Below are positions 6,512 through 11,614 of a stretch of DNA of 11,614 nucleotides, one piece after another. Source of the DNA: JAEXNA01 sp050486105. Its GTDB lineage: Bacteria > Vulcanimicrobiota > Xenobia > Xenobiales > JADMJV01. The notes under the pieces are model-generated. The model saw only the letters and a list, made by a program, of their open reading frames with translations. It was not told the origin of the DNA and made no database searches. Every line of letters starts with the position of its first letter. Position 1 is the stretch's first letter. Location of the stretch: the NCBI GenBank assembly GCA_050486105.1, contig JBJHCR010000210.1:1-11614 (forward strand), written 5' to 3'. The translations under genes were made by a program, and so were the position numbers.

Positions 6512-7351
6512 ATGAACATCACCAGCAATTTCCAACCAACTCCCTTCATCTCTCAGCGGGCCTTGGATTCGCTGCCCCATAACAGCGCGCCTTTGGCTCC
6601 CAAGGATGACGGGAAATTCACTATCGACGACATTATCTGTCCCTTCTTGCGCACCGCATACAACGAGGGAGATCTCAAGGTTGACGCCGAGGGCAATGCC
6701 AAAAATCTTCCCCAGGTTCTCAGAGAAAAAGCCGGGGCCAGTTGGGCGATGACTGGGATAGCGAACCACGCGGCCAAGAAGTTGAGCGTCGATGGCAACT
6801 GGGAAGCTTTCAAAGCCGACAGTTTCAATCTCCAAGATCTGGAAGGGAATACCCTCGATCACAGCGGGGATTCTCAGATTTTGCGAGGCGGATTCAATCA
6901 GGAACGCTTGGATAAGGCCCTCTCTTTCAGCTCCGACGGGGAGCGCCTCACCCTGGCTGATCTGCGGGAATTTCAGAAAGTCAATTTGGAAGAGGAGCCC
7001 GGCAAGCGTGGTGAGGTCCTCGGCGCTGCCGAATTCGCCCTGTTGGTGAAGACCTTTGGACGCACCGATGGCCTAGGCATCAAGTTCATCAAGAACGCCG
7101 ACTTTATCCGGCTCTACAAAGACAATAAGTGGCCGGAAGACTGGCAGGCTCCCAAACCGGGAAGCCTCAATTTCTTCAGCACCGGAAAGATCGTGACCGA
7201 GTACTTCAGGAGCGATTCCAAGGCCGAAGTGTCTGCCACCGCCCCTAGCCAAACGCCCGACCAGAAAGCTTCGGCGGCTTGTCCTTTCCTCTCCGGCCAA
7301 ACCTTCGACATGGCCGAAGCGGCCAAGCAGCACGCGGATAAGTTGGCTTAG
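6512..7351 (+). CDS. Family-2 (heme-thiolate, chloroperoxidase-like) peroxidase homologue
   Basis: 279 residues, ATG at 6512 with AGGAG 8 nt upstream; no signal peptide, so probably cytoplasmic. The order of elements resembles Peroxidase_2/chloroperoxidase. A CP motif (ICPFL, C43) is the candidate heme-thiolate ligand. Next come an IANH segment (83-86) and DSFNLQDLEG (103-112). DHSGDSQIL (116-124) lies where those enzymes carry EHD-SL, with the acid-base Glu as Asp. Then FNQERLDKALSF and, finally, AEFALLVKTFG (173-183). Family members use a Cys-ligated heme for peroxide-dependent oxidation; whether this one binds heme is inferred. Oddities are a disordered Ser/Pro/Asn-rich N-terminus (about 1-33) and a second ACPFL (256-260) in the C-terminal tail. 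The upstream neighbour is the kinase remnant and the downstream gene converges. Confidence is high that it is a gene, moderate on the family. Confidence 0.75.
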   Translation: MNITSNFQPTPFISQRALDSLPHNSAPLAPKDDGKFTIDDIICPFLRTAYNEGDLKVDAEGNAKNLPQVLREKAGASWAMTGIANHAAKKLSVDGNWEAFKADSFNLQDLEGNTLDHSGDSQILRGGFNQERLDKALSFSSDGERLTLADLREFQKVNLEEEPGKRGEVLGAAEFALLVKTFGRTDGLGIKFIKNADFIRLYKDNKWPEDWQAPKPGSLNFFSTGKIVTEYFRSDSKAEVSATAPSQTPDQKASAACPFLSGQTFDMAEAAKQHADKLA

Positions 7352-7534
7352 TGCACCATTCAAGCCACCGCTGTTTCAGCCTGACATCTGATCCTCACCA
7401 CCTTGTGCTTCTCGATAAGAAAGTCTGACTCTGAGCAGCTCCTCGAACTCCGACCGGCAGCGGGAGCCCGGCCAGAAAATGTCAGGACCAAGCAGCTCTG
7501 GGCTCTGAGTGACCGGGATTTCTTCGATGGCCTT
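7352..7534. other. Convergent intergenic region, no clear terminator
   Basis: 183 nt between the 3' ends of the peroxidase-like and macro-domain genes. Only a weak hairpin (GCTG-TTT-CAGC near 7368-7378) is visible, with no U-tract. Frames through this stretch are not protein-like. Confidence 0.4.
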
Positions 7535-8008
7535 TCAATCCGGACGATATAGGACAATTCGCGCTTCGCCCTCACCGGAGGCTTTGGCCAACTCATCTCG
7601 GATGTAGGCCAGGGATTTGGCCTCGTCAAGTCCGCCTGAATGGCCACCGATGGTGGGAAAAGCCAAGCTCTGGAAGCCTTTCTCATTGGCTATTTTGATG
7701 GCGTTCCTTACCGATTCTCGCACGGAATACTCGCTGGCTCGCCAGCAGGCGTTGATGCCTGCCACGTGGATGATAGCCTTGAATGGGAGCTTGCCGGGTC
7801 CGGTCAGCACGGCCTCGCCAAGGGCCAGGATACCGAATTTGCGCAATTCCTTGAACGGCTCGGTACCACCTCGCCTCTTGATCGCTCCACTGACTCCCTG
7901 GGGCAAAAGCAGCCACCAAGGAATAAAATTTCGGTTCCAGGCATTGACGATGACCTCCACCTCCTGATCCAGAAGATCTCCCTCAACTTCTATCACGCTC
8001 CAACTCAC
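7535..8008 (-). CDS. Macro-domain protein (ADP-ribose-binding/hydrolase family)
   Basis: 157 residues, essentially a single macro domain. Macro domains bind ADP-ribose, and many hydrolyse O-acetyl-ADP-ribose or remove ADP-ribose from proteins or nucleic acids. Visible: VEGDLLD (8-14), where the family's adenine-contacting Asp lies, VNAWN (21-25), QGVSGAIKRRGG (37-48, the ribose/phosphate loop, without the usual GGG), LPFKAIIHVAG (74-84), and FPTIGGHSGG (117-126, the second phosphate loop). WWLLLPQGVSGAI in place of the common GGGVxxAI marks a distinct bacterial subfamily. Length is normal for a stand-alone domain. The start is GTG 8008 with a poor Shine-Dalgarno. It lies 45 nt after the exoribonuclease stop on the same strand and is in the same reading frame as it. 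Last gene of the nucleotidase-RNase operon. The exact substrate is unknown. Confidence 0.93.
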   Translation of the reverse strand: MSWSVIEVEGDLLDQEVEVIVNAWNRNFIPWWLLLPQGVSGAIKRRGGTEPFKELRKFGILALGEAVLTGPGKLPFKAIIHVAGINACWRASEYSVRESVRNAIKIANEKGFQSLAFPTIGGHSGGLDEAKSLAYIRDELAKASGEGEARIVLYRPD

Positions 8009-8053
8009 CTTGCGTGTCTTTGCTCGAGTCGAGCAATACGCCTTCAGGCACTC

Positions 8054-9808
8054 TTAGGTCCTCAATAAGTACCCTTCCACAGCTTGCTCTTTTGCTAGGC
8101 TGAAATCCAGTTGGCCCTTCTCTACGTTCACAGCTTCGAGTTTGACCCGTACTTCGTCTCCGACCTCTCCGCCGAGCTTGGCCTTGACCAGACCGCTGAC
8201 ATAGGGTTCCTGGAGCCGAACTAAGGTCCCGTTGCGAAGCTCTCTTTGGATGCGACCATCGAAGCTGCGACCGATCATGGGCTTCATGAGTTTGGCGGAA
8301 GCGGAGCGGTGGACTCGCCCTTCGATCTTCTTAATGGTGGTCTGTTGCTGGTTGAAATGGGCGGCCAGTTCTTCCAATTCCTCGATGCTGTAAGGACACT
8401 CCCGACCTTCGGCTACGGCTTTTTCGATCCGTTGGTTGACGAGGTCCGGACCACGGCGATTGGGGGCGGTGGTGTGACCGTAGTCGGGCACGGCTAAGGC
8501 AAAATGTCCTTCGATGGGTTCGTTGGGTCGAGCCACGACGTACTCTCCTCGACCCACTAGACGGATCACCTGAGAGGAGAGCTCTTCGTGCTGCTCGGGG
8601 GCCGCGGCCTTGCGGGATTCCAGGAATCCGTTGAGGGCCTTGGCGTCGGGGTCGCTGGGTAACGAGTAGTTGTGGCTTTGGGCCAACTCCACGATGCGAT
8701 CCCATTTTTCCGGGGTTTTGACCACTCGGCGCAAAGTAGGCATGCCGCTGTCTTCGAGCACTCTCATGCTGCTTTGGTTGGCGGCGATCATTTTAAATTT
8801 AACCTTGTCTTTGGCTCGGGTTTGGGTCTCCCGGAGCATTCCTGTGACTTCTCCATCTTGGATGCGCACCCGTGATTGGCTGCTCTCAAAATCCAGGGAG
8901 CCTTTGCCGTGAAAGAAGTGTCGCAGTCGTTGGGCGGCTTCGTCTTGAACTCGAATCTGGTCGGCCAGAACGGGGTTCTCCAGTTGGGGGGGCTTGGGGC
9001 CATCGCCGTCGATGAGCCACTCGTTGACCGAGTCATAGGCCATTTGAGCGCGGTTGTTGATGTAAGCGCGAAAGACCTTGGGTTCCACGATCTCCCCGTC
9101 GGGGGTCACCTGATACTCTTTGACCACCGCAAGACGATCCTGGCCCTCATTCAAGGAGGTGAAGTCTTCACTGAGATTCTTGGGAATCATAGGGTATATC
9201 TTGCTGTCGGTGTAGACCGTGGCCCCCTGTCGAGTGGCCTGGTTGTCGAGGAGATCGCCCTTCTTGACTGCAGAGTCCACATCAGCTATGGCCACCAGCA
9301 TACGGATATTGCCGTTGGGCAGACGCTCGGCGTATTCGCACTGGTCGATATCCTTGGAGGCGTTCTCCAGTTTCCCGGTGATGGGATTCAAGTCTCCGTT
9401 GTCCACCGAAATCATGGGAAGGTGGCGCAGGTCCTCCACCGCTTCGTGGTCGGGCTTGGGGGCTTCGGTGATAGCCGCGGCGGCCTTCAGCACCGTGTCG
9501 GTGAACTCCGGCAACATGCCTTCGGCGGCCATCACCCGATCTGCGATCTCCTCCAGATCCTCGGTGGGCGTCTTGGCCGACAGGTGCTTCTCCATGATCT
9601 GGCTTGCTTCTCGGCCGTTCACGGCGTCAGCCATCCCAAGCTGCTCTCGGATGCGCAGAGTCTCACCAAACTGAGCTAACGTGTCTTTCCAAGGCTCACC
9701 CGATGTCGGCCTACTCGGCTCTGCCTTCGACTCGGACCTGGGAGCTATTGGGGACTGGACTTGGCGGTTTCTGGCGAGGGTAGGGAATGAGGTGGTTTGG
9801 ATGTTCAT
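8054..9808 (-). CDS. RNase II-family (RNB) 3'-5' exoribonuclease
   Basis: 584 residues. The RNB catalytic domain spans about 126-490: DLRHLPMISVDNGD at its start, KDIDQ (152-156) with the metal-binding Asp cluster, YPMIPKNLSEDFTSLNE (205-221) for substrate contact, and YGHTTAPNRRGPDL (443-456) with the catalytic Arg pair. A C-terminal S1-type OB domain (about 508-573, ending LDFSLA) grips RNA. These enzymes degrade single-stranded RNA processively to nucleoside 5'-monophosphates. The four-Asp cluster of E. coli RNase II (DxDD at its end) reads DIDQ here, preceded by an extra loop. I recall a bacterial subfamily with DLDQ, so this need not mean inactivity. The N-terminal 110 residues are not cold-shock OB folds but a Ser/Pro-rich start plus helices. 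ATG 9808 overlaps the nucleotidase stop by 4 nt (ATGA). Confidence 0.94.
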   Translation of the reverse strand: MNIQTTSFPTLARNRQVQSPIAPRSESKAEPSRPTSGEPWKDTLAQFGETLRIREQLGMADAVNGREASQIMEKHLSAKTPTEDLEEIADRVMAAEGMLPEFTDTVLKAAAAITEAPKPDHEAVEDLRHLPMISVDNGDLNPITGKLENASKDIDQCEYAERLPNGNIRMLVAIADVDSAVKKGDLLDNQATRQGATVYTDSKIYPMIPKNLSEDFTSLNEGQDRLAVVKEYQVTPDGEIVEPKVFRAYINNRAQMAYDSVNEWLIDGDGPKPPQLENPVLADQIRVQDEAAQRLRHFFHGKGSLDFESSQSRVRIQDGEVTGMLRETQTRAKDKVKFKMIAANQSSMRVLEDSGMPTLRRVVKTPEKWDRIVELAQSHNYSLPSDPDAKALNGFLESRKAAAPEQHEELSSQVIRLVGRGEYVVARPNEPIEGHFALAVPDYGHTTAPNRRGPDLVNQRIEKAVAEGRECPYSIEELEELAAHFNQQQTTIKKIEGRVHRSASAKLMKPMIGRSFDGRIQRELRNGTLVRLQEPYVSGLVKAKLGGEVGDEVRVKLEAVNVEKGQLDFSLAKEQAVEGYLLRT

Positions 9809-10782
9809 GCTATGTCCTTTGCGCTGCTTTCGAAGCCGAGTGCCTCGGCCAGCTCCGCGAAGCTGGCGACGGTTCTGCTAACTTTTTTCTGCTGAGGAGG
9901 CTGGGTGACCCGGGGAAGCGGCTGATGATTGGCCACCAGATCGGCTGCTACCGGGTCGCTCGGGGCCGAGTCATCCACCGGGTGGAGGAGGCCGGAAACC
10001 TGGGCCAGCTTACCGTTCTCAAACTCCAGGTTCAGTTGACCCACCGAAGCTCCGTAGGCTCCAGCTTGGGCTAGCCACACTTTGCTGCCGTCGTCCCGGA
10101 CAACTTCTACCGGCTCCGGAGTCTCTCGATGGTCGTGGGAGGTGACCGCCAGGTCGACCCCTGGCACCCTTTTGACGACTTCAGCCATCTTTCGAGTGTT
10201 CTCGTGAGCCAGGACGACCACGGCGTCGGCACCTTCAGCTTTGAGTCTCGGCACTAATTCTAATAGGGTCTCTTCCAGAGGGGCGGTGCTCAAGGCAGCT
10301 CCCGCTGCAGGAAACATGGCAGAGCTCAGGTCTCTGGTCACCAAGCCCACAAAGGCGATGGAGTATTCTTGGAACTGACGAACCAAGTGGGATTTGGACC
10401 CGGCGATGGGCCGGCCGTCTTGGTGCTGAACGTTGGCGACCAAGACTTCTCCCTGAAAGGGTTCAATCAGACCGTCTTTAAGGCTCGCATAATCGTTCTC
10501 GGGATCTTCAAATTCGTGATTTCCCAGGGCCATGATATCTACCCCGGCTCGGTTCCAGAGCTCTGGAATGGGGGAGAAGTGGTCCGGCCCCTGGATGCTG
10601 TTGTCGCCGGCCACATCGCCGAGATCGACGGTTACAGAATCAGGGTGAAGGGTTTCCAGCTGTCGGATTTTTCCTACCAACCGCTCGGCTCCACCGAGAC
10701 CGTTGGGTAAGGGATGCAAGCGGCGATGGAAATCATTGATGTGGAACATCGTAATCGTTTTCTTGTTCACACCGCCTAGCAT
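9805..10782 (-). CDS. UshA-like 5'-nucleotidase metallophosphoesterase, catalytic domain only
   Basis: 325 residues from ATG 10782. Metallophosphoesterase motifs run in order: HINDFH (14-19, family TNDxH), DLGD (53-56), GNHEFE (87-92), AHEN (192-195) and SHDH (215-218, family GHxH). These bind two metals and hydrolyse phosphate monoesters or UDP-sugars. UshA-type enzymes are normally exported and about 550 residues long, with a C-terminal substrate-specificity domain. Here there is no signal peptide, and after about residue 270 only a Pro/Gln-rich tail remains. The enzyme is therefore probably cytoplasmic with an unknown substrate range. Alternative starts are GTG 10770 and ATG 10749. None has a strong Shine-Dalgarno, and the longer frame to 10866 would run into the opposing promoter. 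First gene of the leftward operon, overlapping the RNase gene by 4 nt and diverging from the small-peptide gene. Confidence 0.93.
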   Translation of the reverse strand: MLGGVNKKTITMFHINDFHRRLHPLPNGLGGAERLVGKIRQLETLHPDSVTVDLGDVAGDNSIQGPDHFSPIPELWNRAGVDIMALGNHEFEDPENDYASLKDGLIEPFQGEVLVANVQHQDGRPIAGSKSHLVRQFQEYSIAFVGLVTRDLSSAMFPAAGAALSTAPLEETLLELVPRLKAEGADAVVVLAHENTRKMAEVVKRVPGVDLAVTSHDHRETPEPVEVVRDDGSKVWLAQAGAYGASVGQLNLEFENGKLAQVSGLLHPVDDSAPSDPVAADLVANHQPLPRVTQPPQQKKVSRTVASFAELAEALGFESSAKDIA

Positions 10783-10853
10783 GACTTGATAGTAGAATTC
10801 GACTCTGAAAGTGACCTGAATCTTTGACCAATTCTTCTCAGGGTCCCTAGAAG

Positions 10854-10882
10854 TTGACAAACTCAAGGAGCGTGCCTATAAT
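10854..10882 (+). promoter_or_regulatory. Consensus sigma70 promoter
   Basis: TTGACA (10854-10859) and TATAAT (10877-10882) are both exact consensus hexamers, separated by the ideal 17 nt. The start point is predicted near 10889, giving a leader of about 42 nt to the ATG at 10931. No other promoter in the window comes close to this quality. It drives the small-peptide gene rightwards. Strong unless repressed. Confidence 0.88.
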
Positions 10883-10896
10883 TCACACGTGTGAAT
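10881..10896. promoter_or_regulatory. Perfect 16-bp palindrome over the -10/+1 region (probable operator)
   Basis: ATTCACACGTGTGAAT is an uninterrupted palindrome. It shares its first two bases with the -10 box and its centre (10888/10889) falls on the predicted start point. A dimeric repressor bound there would block transcription. The regulator is not in the window or not recognisable. It lies 99 nt upstream of the divergent nucleotidase start, so it might affect that gene too. Confidence 0.65.
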
Positions 10897-10897
10897 C

Positions 10898-10911
10898 AGC
10901 TCGATTGAGCT
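10898..10911 (+). repeat. Small leader hairpin
   Basis: AGCTC-GATT-GAGCT gives a 5-bp stem with a 4-nt loop early in the predicted 5' leader, just before the A-rich stretch and Shine-Dalgarno. It could protect the mRNA 5' end. Confidence 0.35.
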
Positions 10912-10918
10912 TATAAAT

Positions 10919-10928
10919 AAGGAGGTGA
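10919..10928 (+). promoter_or_regulatory. Near-perfect Shine-Dalgarno of the 80-codon gene
   Basis: AAGGAGGTGA is complementary to essentially the whole anti-Shine-Dalgarno end of 16S rRNA. GGAGG is 5 nt from ATG 10931. It decides the start and predicts very efficient initiation. Confidence 0.88.
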
Positions 10929-10930
10929 CT

Positions 10931-11173
10931 ATGTTCACCCAACCCATGTTACAGCCTCCATTTTTCGACCCAGACCGAGCCTTCCGGGATCCGGTGAAAC
11001 CCGAAAGCCGTGTGCTCCTTCCAGTAGCCGGTTCCCGGCCTAACAAAGCCTGGACCAAACAGATTTGGGCGGCTCTGGCCACAGTAGGGGAGCGGTTGAG
11101 GCACGCTCTGGTCGCTGTCACCCTTTTGCTCTTGCCAAATTTCCTAAGACGACGCCGAAGCCAGGCCGGCTGA
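10931..11173 (+). CDS. Small protein, 80 residues, proline-rich with a hydrophobic segment and Arg tail
   Basis: Not recognised as any family. Residues 1-40 are Pro/Phe/Arg-rich and probably unstructured (MFTQPMLQPPFFDPDRAF...). Residues 44-72 are helix-prone and become strongly hydrophobic (HALVAVTLLLLPNF), ending in RRRRSQAG. This suits a peripheral or single-pass membrane peptide with the basic end on the cytoplasmic side. It has no N-terminal signal peptide. Support for it being real is the expression machinery: a consensus promoter, a perfect palindromic operator, a near-perfect Shine-Dalgarno and an ATG at ideal spacing. Net charge is clearly positive. A small stress-induced membrane protein or a toxin-like peptide would fit, but neither is shown. 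The protein sequence alone would be weak evidence. Confidence 0.7.
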   Translation: MFTQPMLQPPFFDPDRAFRDPVKPESRVLLPVAGSRPNKAWTKQIWAALATVGERLRHALVAVTLLLLPNFLRRRRSQAG

Positions 11174-11224
11174 ACCAAGACGTAGAACGGACTCCAGGTT
11201 CATCTTCCCGAGGAGGGTGGACCG

Positions 11225-11305
11225 ATGCTTCGCGAGGACCGCGATTTCCGGGTGAAGTCTCCCAAGGAAATCCTTCGCTCCCTGGTTCGCCCACTCAGAT
11301 CGTAG
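11225..11305 (+). CDS. Possible 26-residue peptide, second cistron
   Basis: ATG 11225 follows AGGAGG (11211-11216) at 8 nt spacing and opens 26 codons (MLREDRDFRVKSPKEILRSL, then VRPLRS) to TAG at 11303. It is highly charged and Arg-rich, with a likely short amphipathic helix (PKEILRSLVRPL). It starts 51 nt after the 80-codon gene on the same strand and ends 11 nt before a strong hairpin, so it fits as the last cistron of that transcript. No family recognised. It could still be a chance frame behind a chance purine run. Confidence 0.45.
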   Translation: MLREDRDFRVKSPKEILRSLVRPLRS

Positions 11306-11316
11306 CCTAAGAAATG

Positions 11317-11358
11317 AAGCCGTGTTGTTCGTCAAGGAACTGACGGACAACACGGCTT
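11317..11358. terminator. 18-bp hairpin between convergent transcripts (probable terminator)
   Basis: AAGCCGTGTTGTTCGTCA (11317-11334) pairs with TGACGGACAACACGGCTT (11341-11358) along all 18 positions, one as G-U, with a 6-nt loop AGGAAC. It lies 11 nt after the 26-codon frame and 23 nt after the stop of the converging proline-rich gene. On the minus strand the stem is followed by CATTTCTT, a weak U-tract; on the plus strand there is none. It is therefore better as the leftward terminator, possibly serving both. Confidence 0.65.
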
Positions 11359-11381
11359 AGGTGTCGGGAGCCACTGCAGAT

Positions 11382-11614
11382 CTAAGCGACGCTGCTAAAA
11401 AAACTTCCTGGTTGGTAATGGGGCAAAGGCATAGGTGTGGCGTCGGGGTTCAACTGGAGGTCGGGGTTGATGTTGGGCGGGATTTCTCCGGTACCAGGGT
11501 TGCCGGGTGAACTTTGAATACCGCCGTCATAATAAGGGAGAGGCATCGGAGTGGCGTCGGGGTTCAACTGGAGGTCGGGGTTAATGTTAGGCGGAGTCTC
11601 GCCGGAACCGGGGT
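11382..11614 (-). CDS. C-terminal end of a proline-rich tandem-repeat protein (partial)
   Basis: 76 residues are visible, entering from the right edge and ending with TAG at 11382. Two copies of a 38-residue unit are present. Each contains G(S/T)GE(T/I)PPNINPDLQL, then NPDATPMPLP(Y/H)Y. The protein ends QPGSFFSSVA. The composition (Pro, Asn, Asp, Gly) indicates an extended, unfolded region such as a surface stalk, linker or secreted repeat tail. I recognise no family. In-frame ATG and TTG codons within the repeat are unlikely starts, because the frame and repeat continue to the window edge. Its transcript converges on the small-peptide operon and the hairpin at 11317-11358 separates them. Confidence 0.78.
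   Translation of the reverse strand, partial: PGSGETPPNINPDLQLNPDATPMPLPYYDGGIQSSPGNPGTGEIPPNINPDLQLNPDATPMPLPHYQPGSFFSSVA
11429..11600 (-). repeat. 114-bp tandem repeat within the proline-rich gene
   Basis: The plus-strand core GTGGCGTCGGGGTTCAACTG and the following GAGGTCGGGGTT occur at 11437 and again at 11551, identical over 32 nt and 114 bp (38 codons) apart. The flanking parts of each unit have diverged at several third positions. At least one further copy may lie beyond the window edge. Confidence 0.85.

Noticed and set aside
7360..7686. 108-codon minus-strand open frame at the 3' end of the macro gene
   Set aside because: Shifted-frame shadow of the macro gene plus noncoding sequence; Arg/Ser-rich composition typical of out-of-frame translation.
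8876..9679. 267-codon plus-strand open frame
   Set aside because: It lies entirely antisense to the RNB exoribonuclease, whose minus-strand translation carries clear domain motifs. The plus frame has no family features or good ribosome-binding site.
10876..11178. 100-codon minus-strand open frame opposite the 80-codon gene
   Set aside because: No promoter or Shine-Dalgarno on that strand, whereas the plus strand has exceptional signals.
11317..11358. Hairpin as a mobile-element end or attachment site
   Set aside because: A small 6-nt loop, no target duplication and its position between two convergent 3' ends all fit a terminator better.

Overview
This is ordinary chromosomal DNA from a moderately GC-rich bacterium. 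The evidence is core housekeeping genes (secD, rsgA, def), compact operons with 1-4 nt junctions, clear Shine-Dalgarno sites, some GTG and TTG starts, and several signal-peptide proteins. I see no phage, IS element, tRNA, rRNA or CRISPR array. I cannot place the phylum. A run of ten N at 5444-5453 is an assembly gap.

Layout. 1-222 (-) is the start of secD, which leaves the window to the left. 223-465 is a divergent intergenic region holding a pair of 21-bp-spaced direct repeats next to a -10-like box. 466-3669 (+) is a run of three genes: a TPR-type helical-repeat protein whose 3' part looks frameshifted, a secreted NPCBM-like beta-sandwich protein, and the ribosome-assembly GTPase rsgA. 5441-3651 (-) is a tightly coupled operon: double-ACT regulator, peptide deformylase, and a six-helix membrane protein whose 3' end overlaps that of rsgA. 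5611-6114 (+) is a small exported protein. 6115-6511 is a gene-poor stretch holding the broken C-terminal end of a sensor histidine kinase. 6512-7351 (+) is a protein resembling family-2 (heme-thiolate, chloroperoxidase-like) peroxidases.

10782-7535 (-) is a second leftward operon: a cytoplasmic, truncated UshA-like 5'-nucleotidase, an RNase II-family exoribonuclease overlapping it by 4 nt, and a macro-domain protein 45 nt further on. I infer a possible cytoplasmic module for taking RNA and ADP-ribosyl compounds down to nucleosides.

The right end is the most unusual part. A textbook sigma70 promoter (TTGACA, 17 nt, TATAAT) carries a perfect 16-bp palindrome over its predicted start point. 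It is followed by a near-perfect Shine-Dalgarno and an 80-codon gene for a proline-rich, basic-tailed, partly hydrophobic peptide. A possible 26-codon second cistron with its own good Shine-Dalgarno comes next, then an 18-bp hairpin. Facing it from the right is the C-terminus of a proline-rich protein built of 38-residue tandem repeats, which runs off the window.
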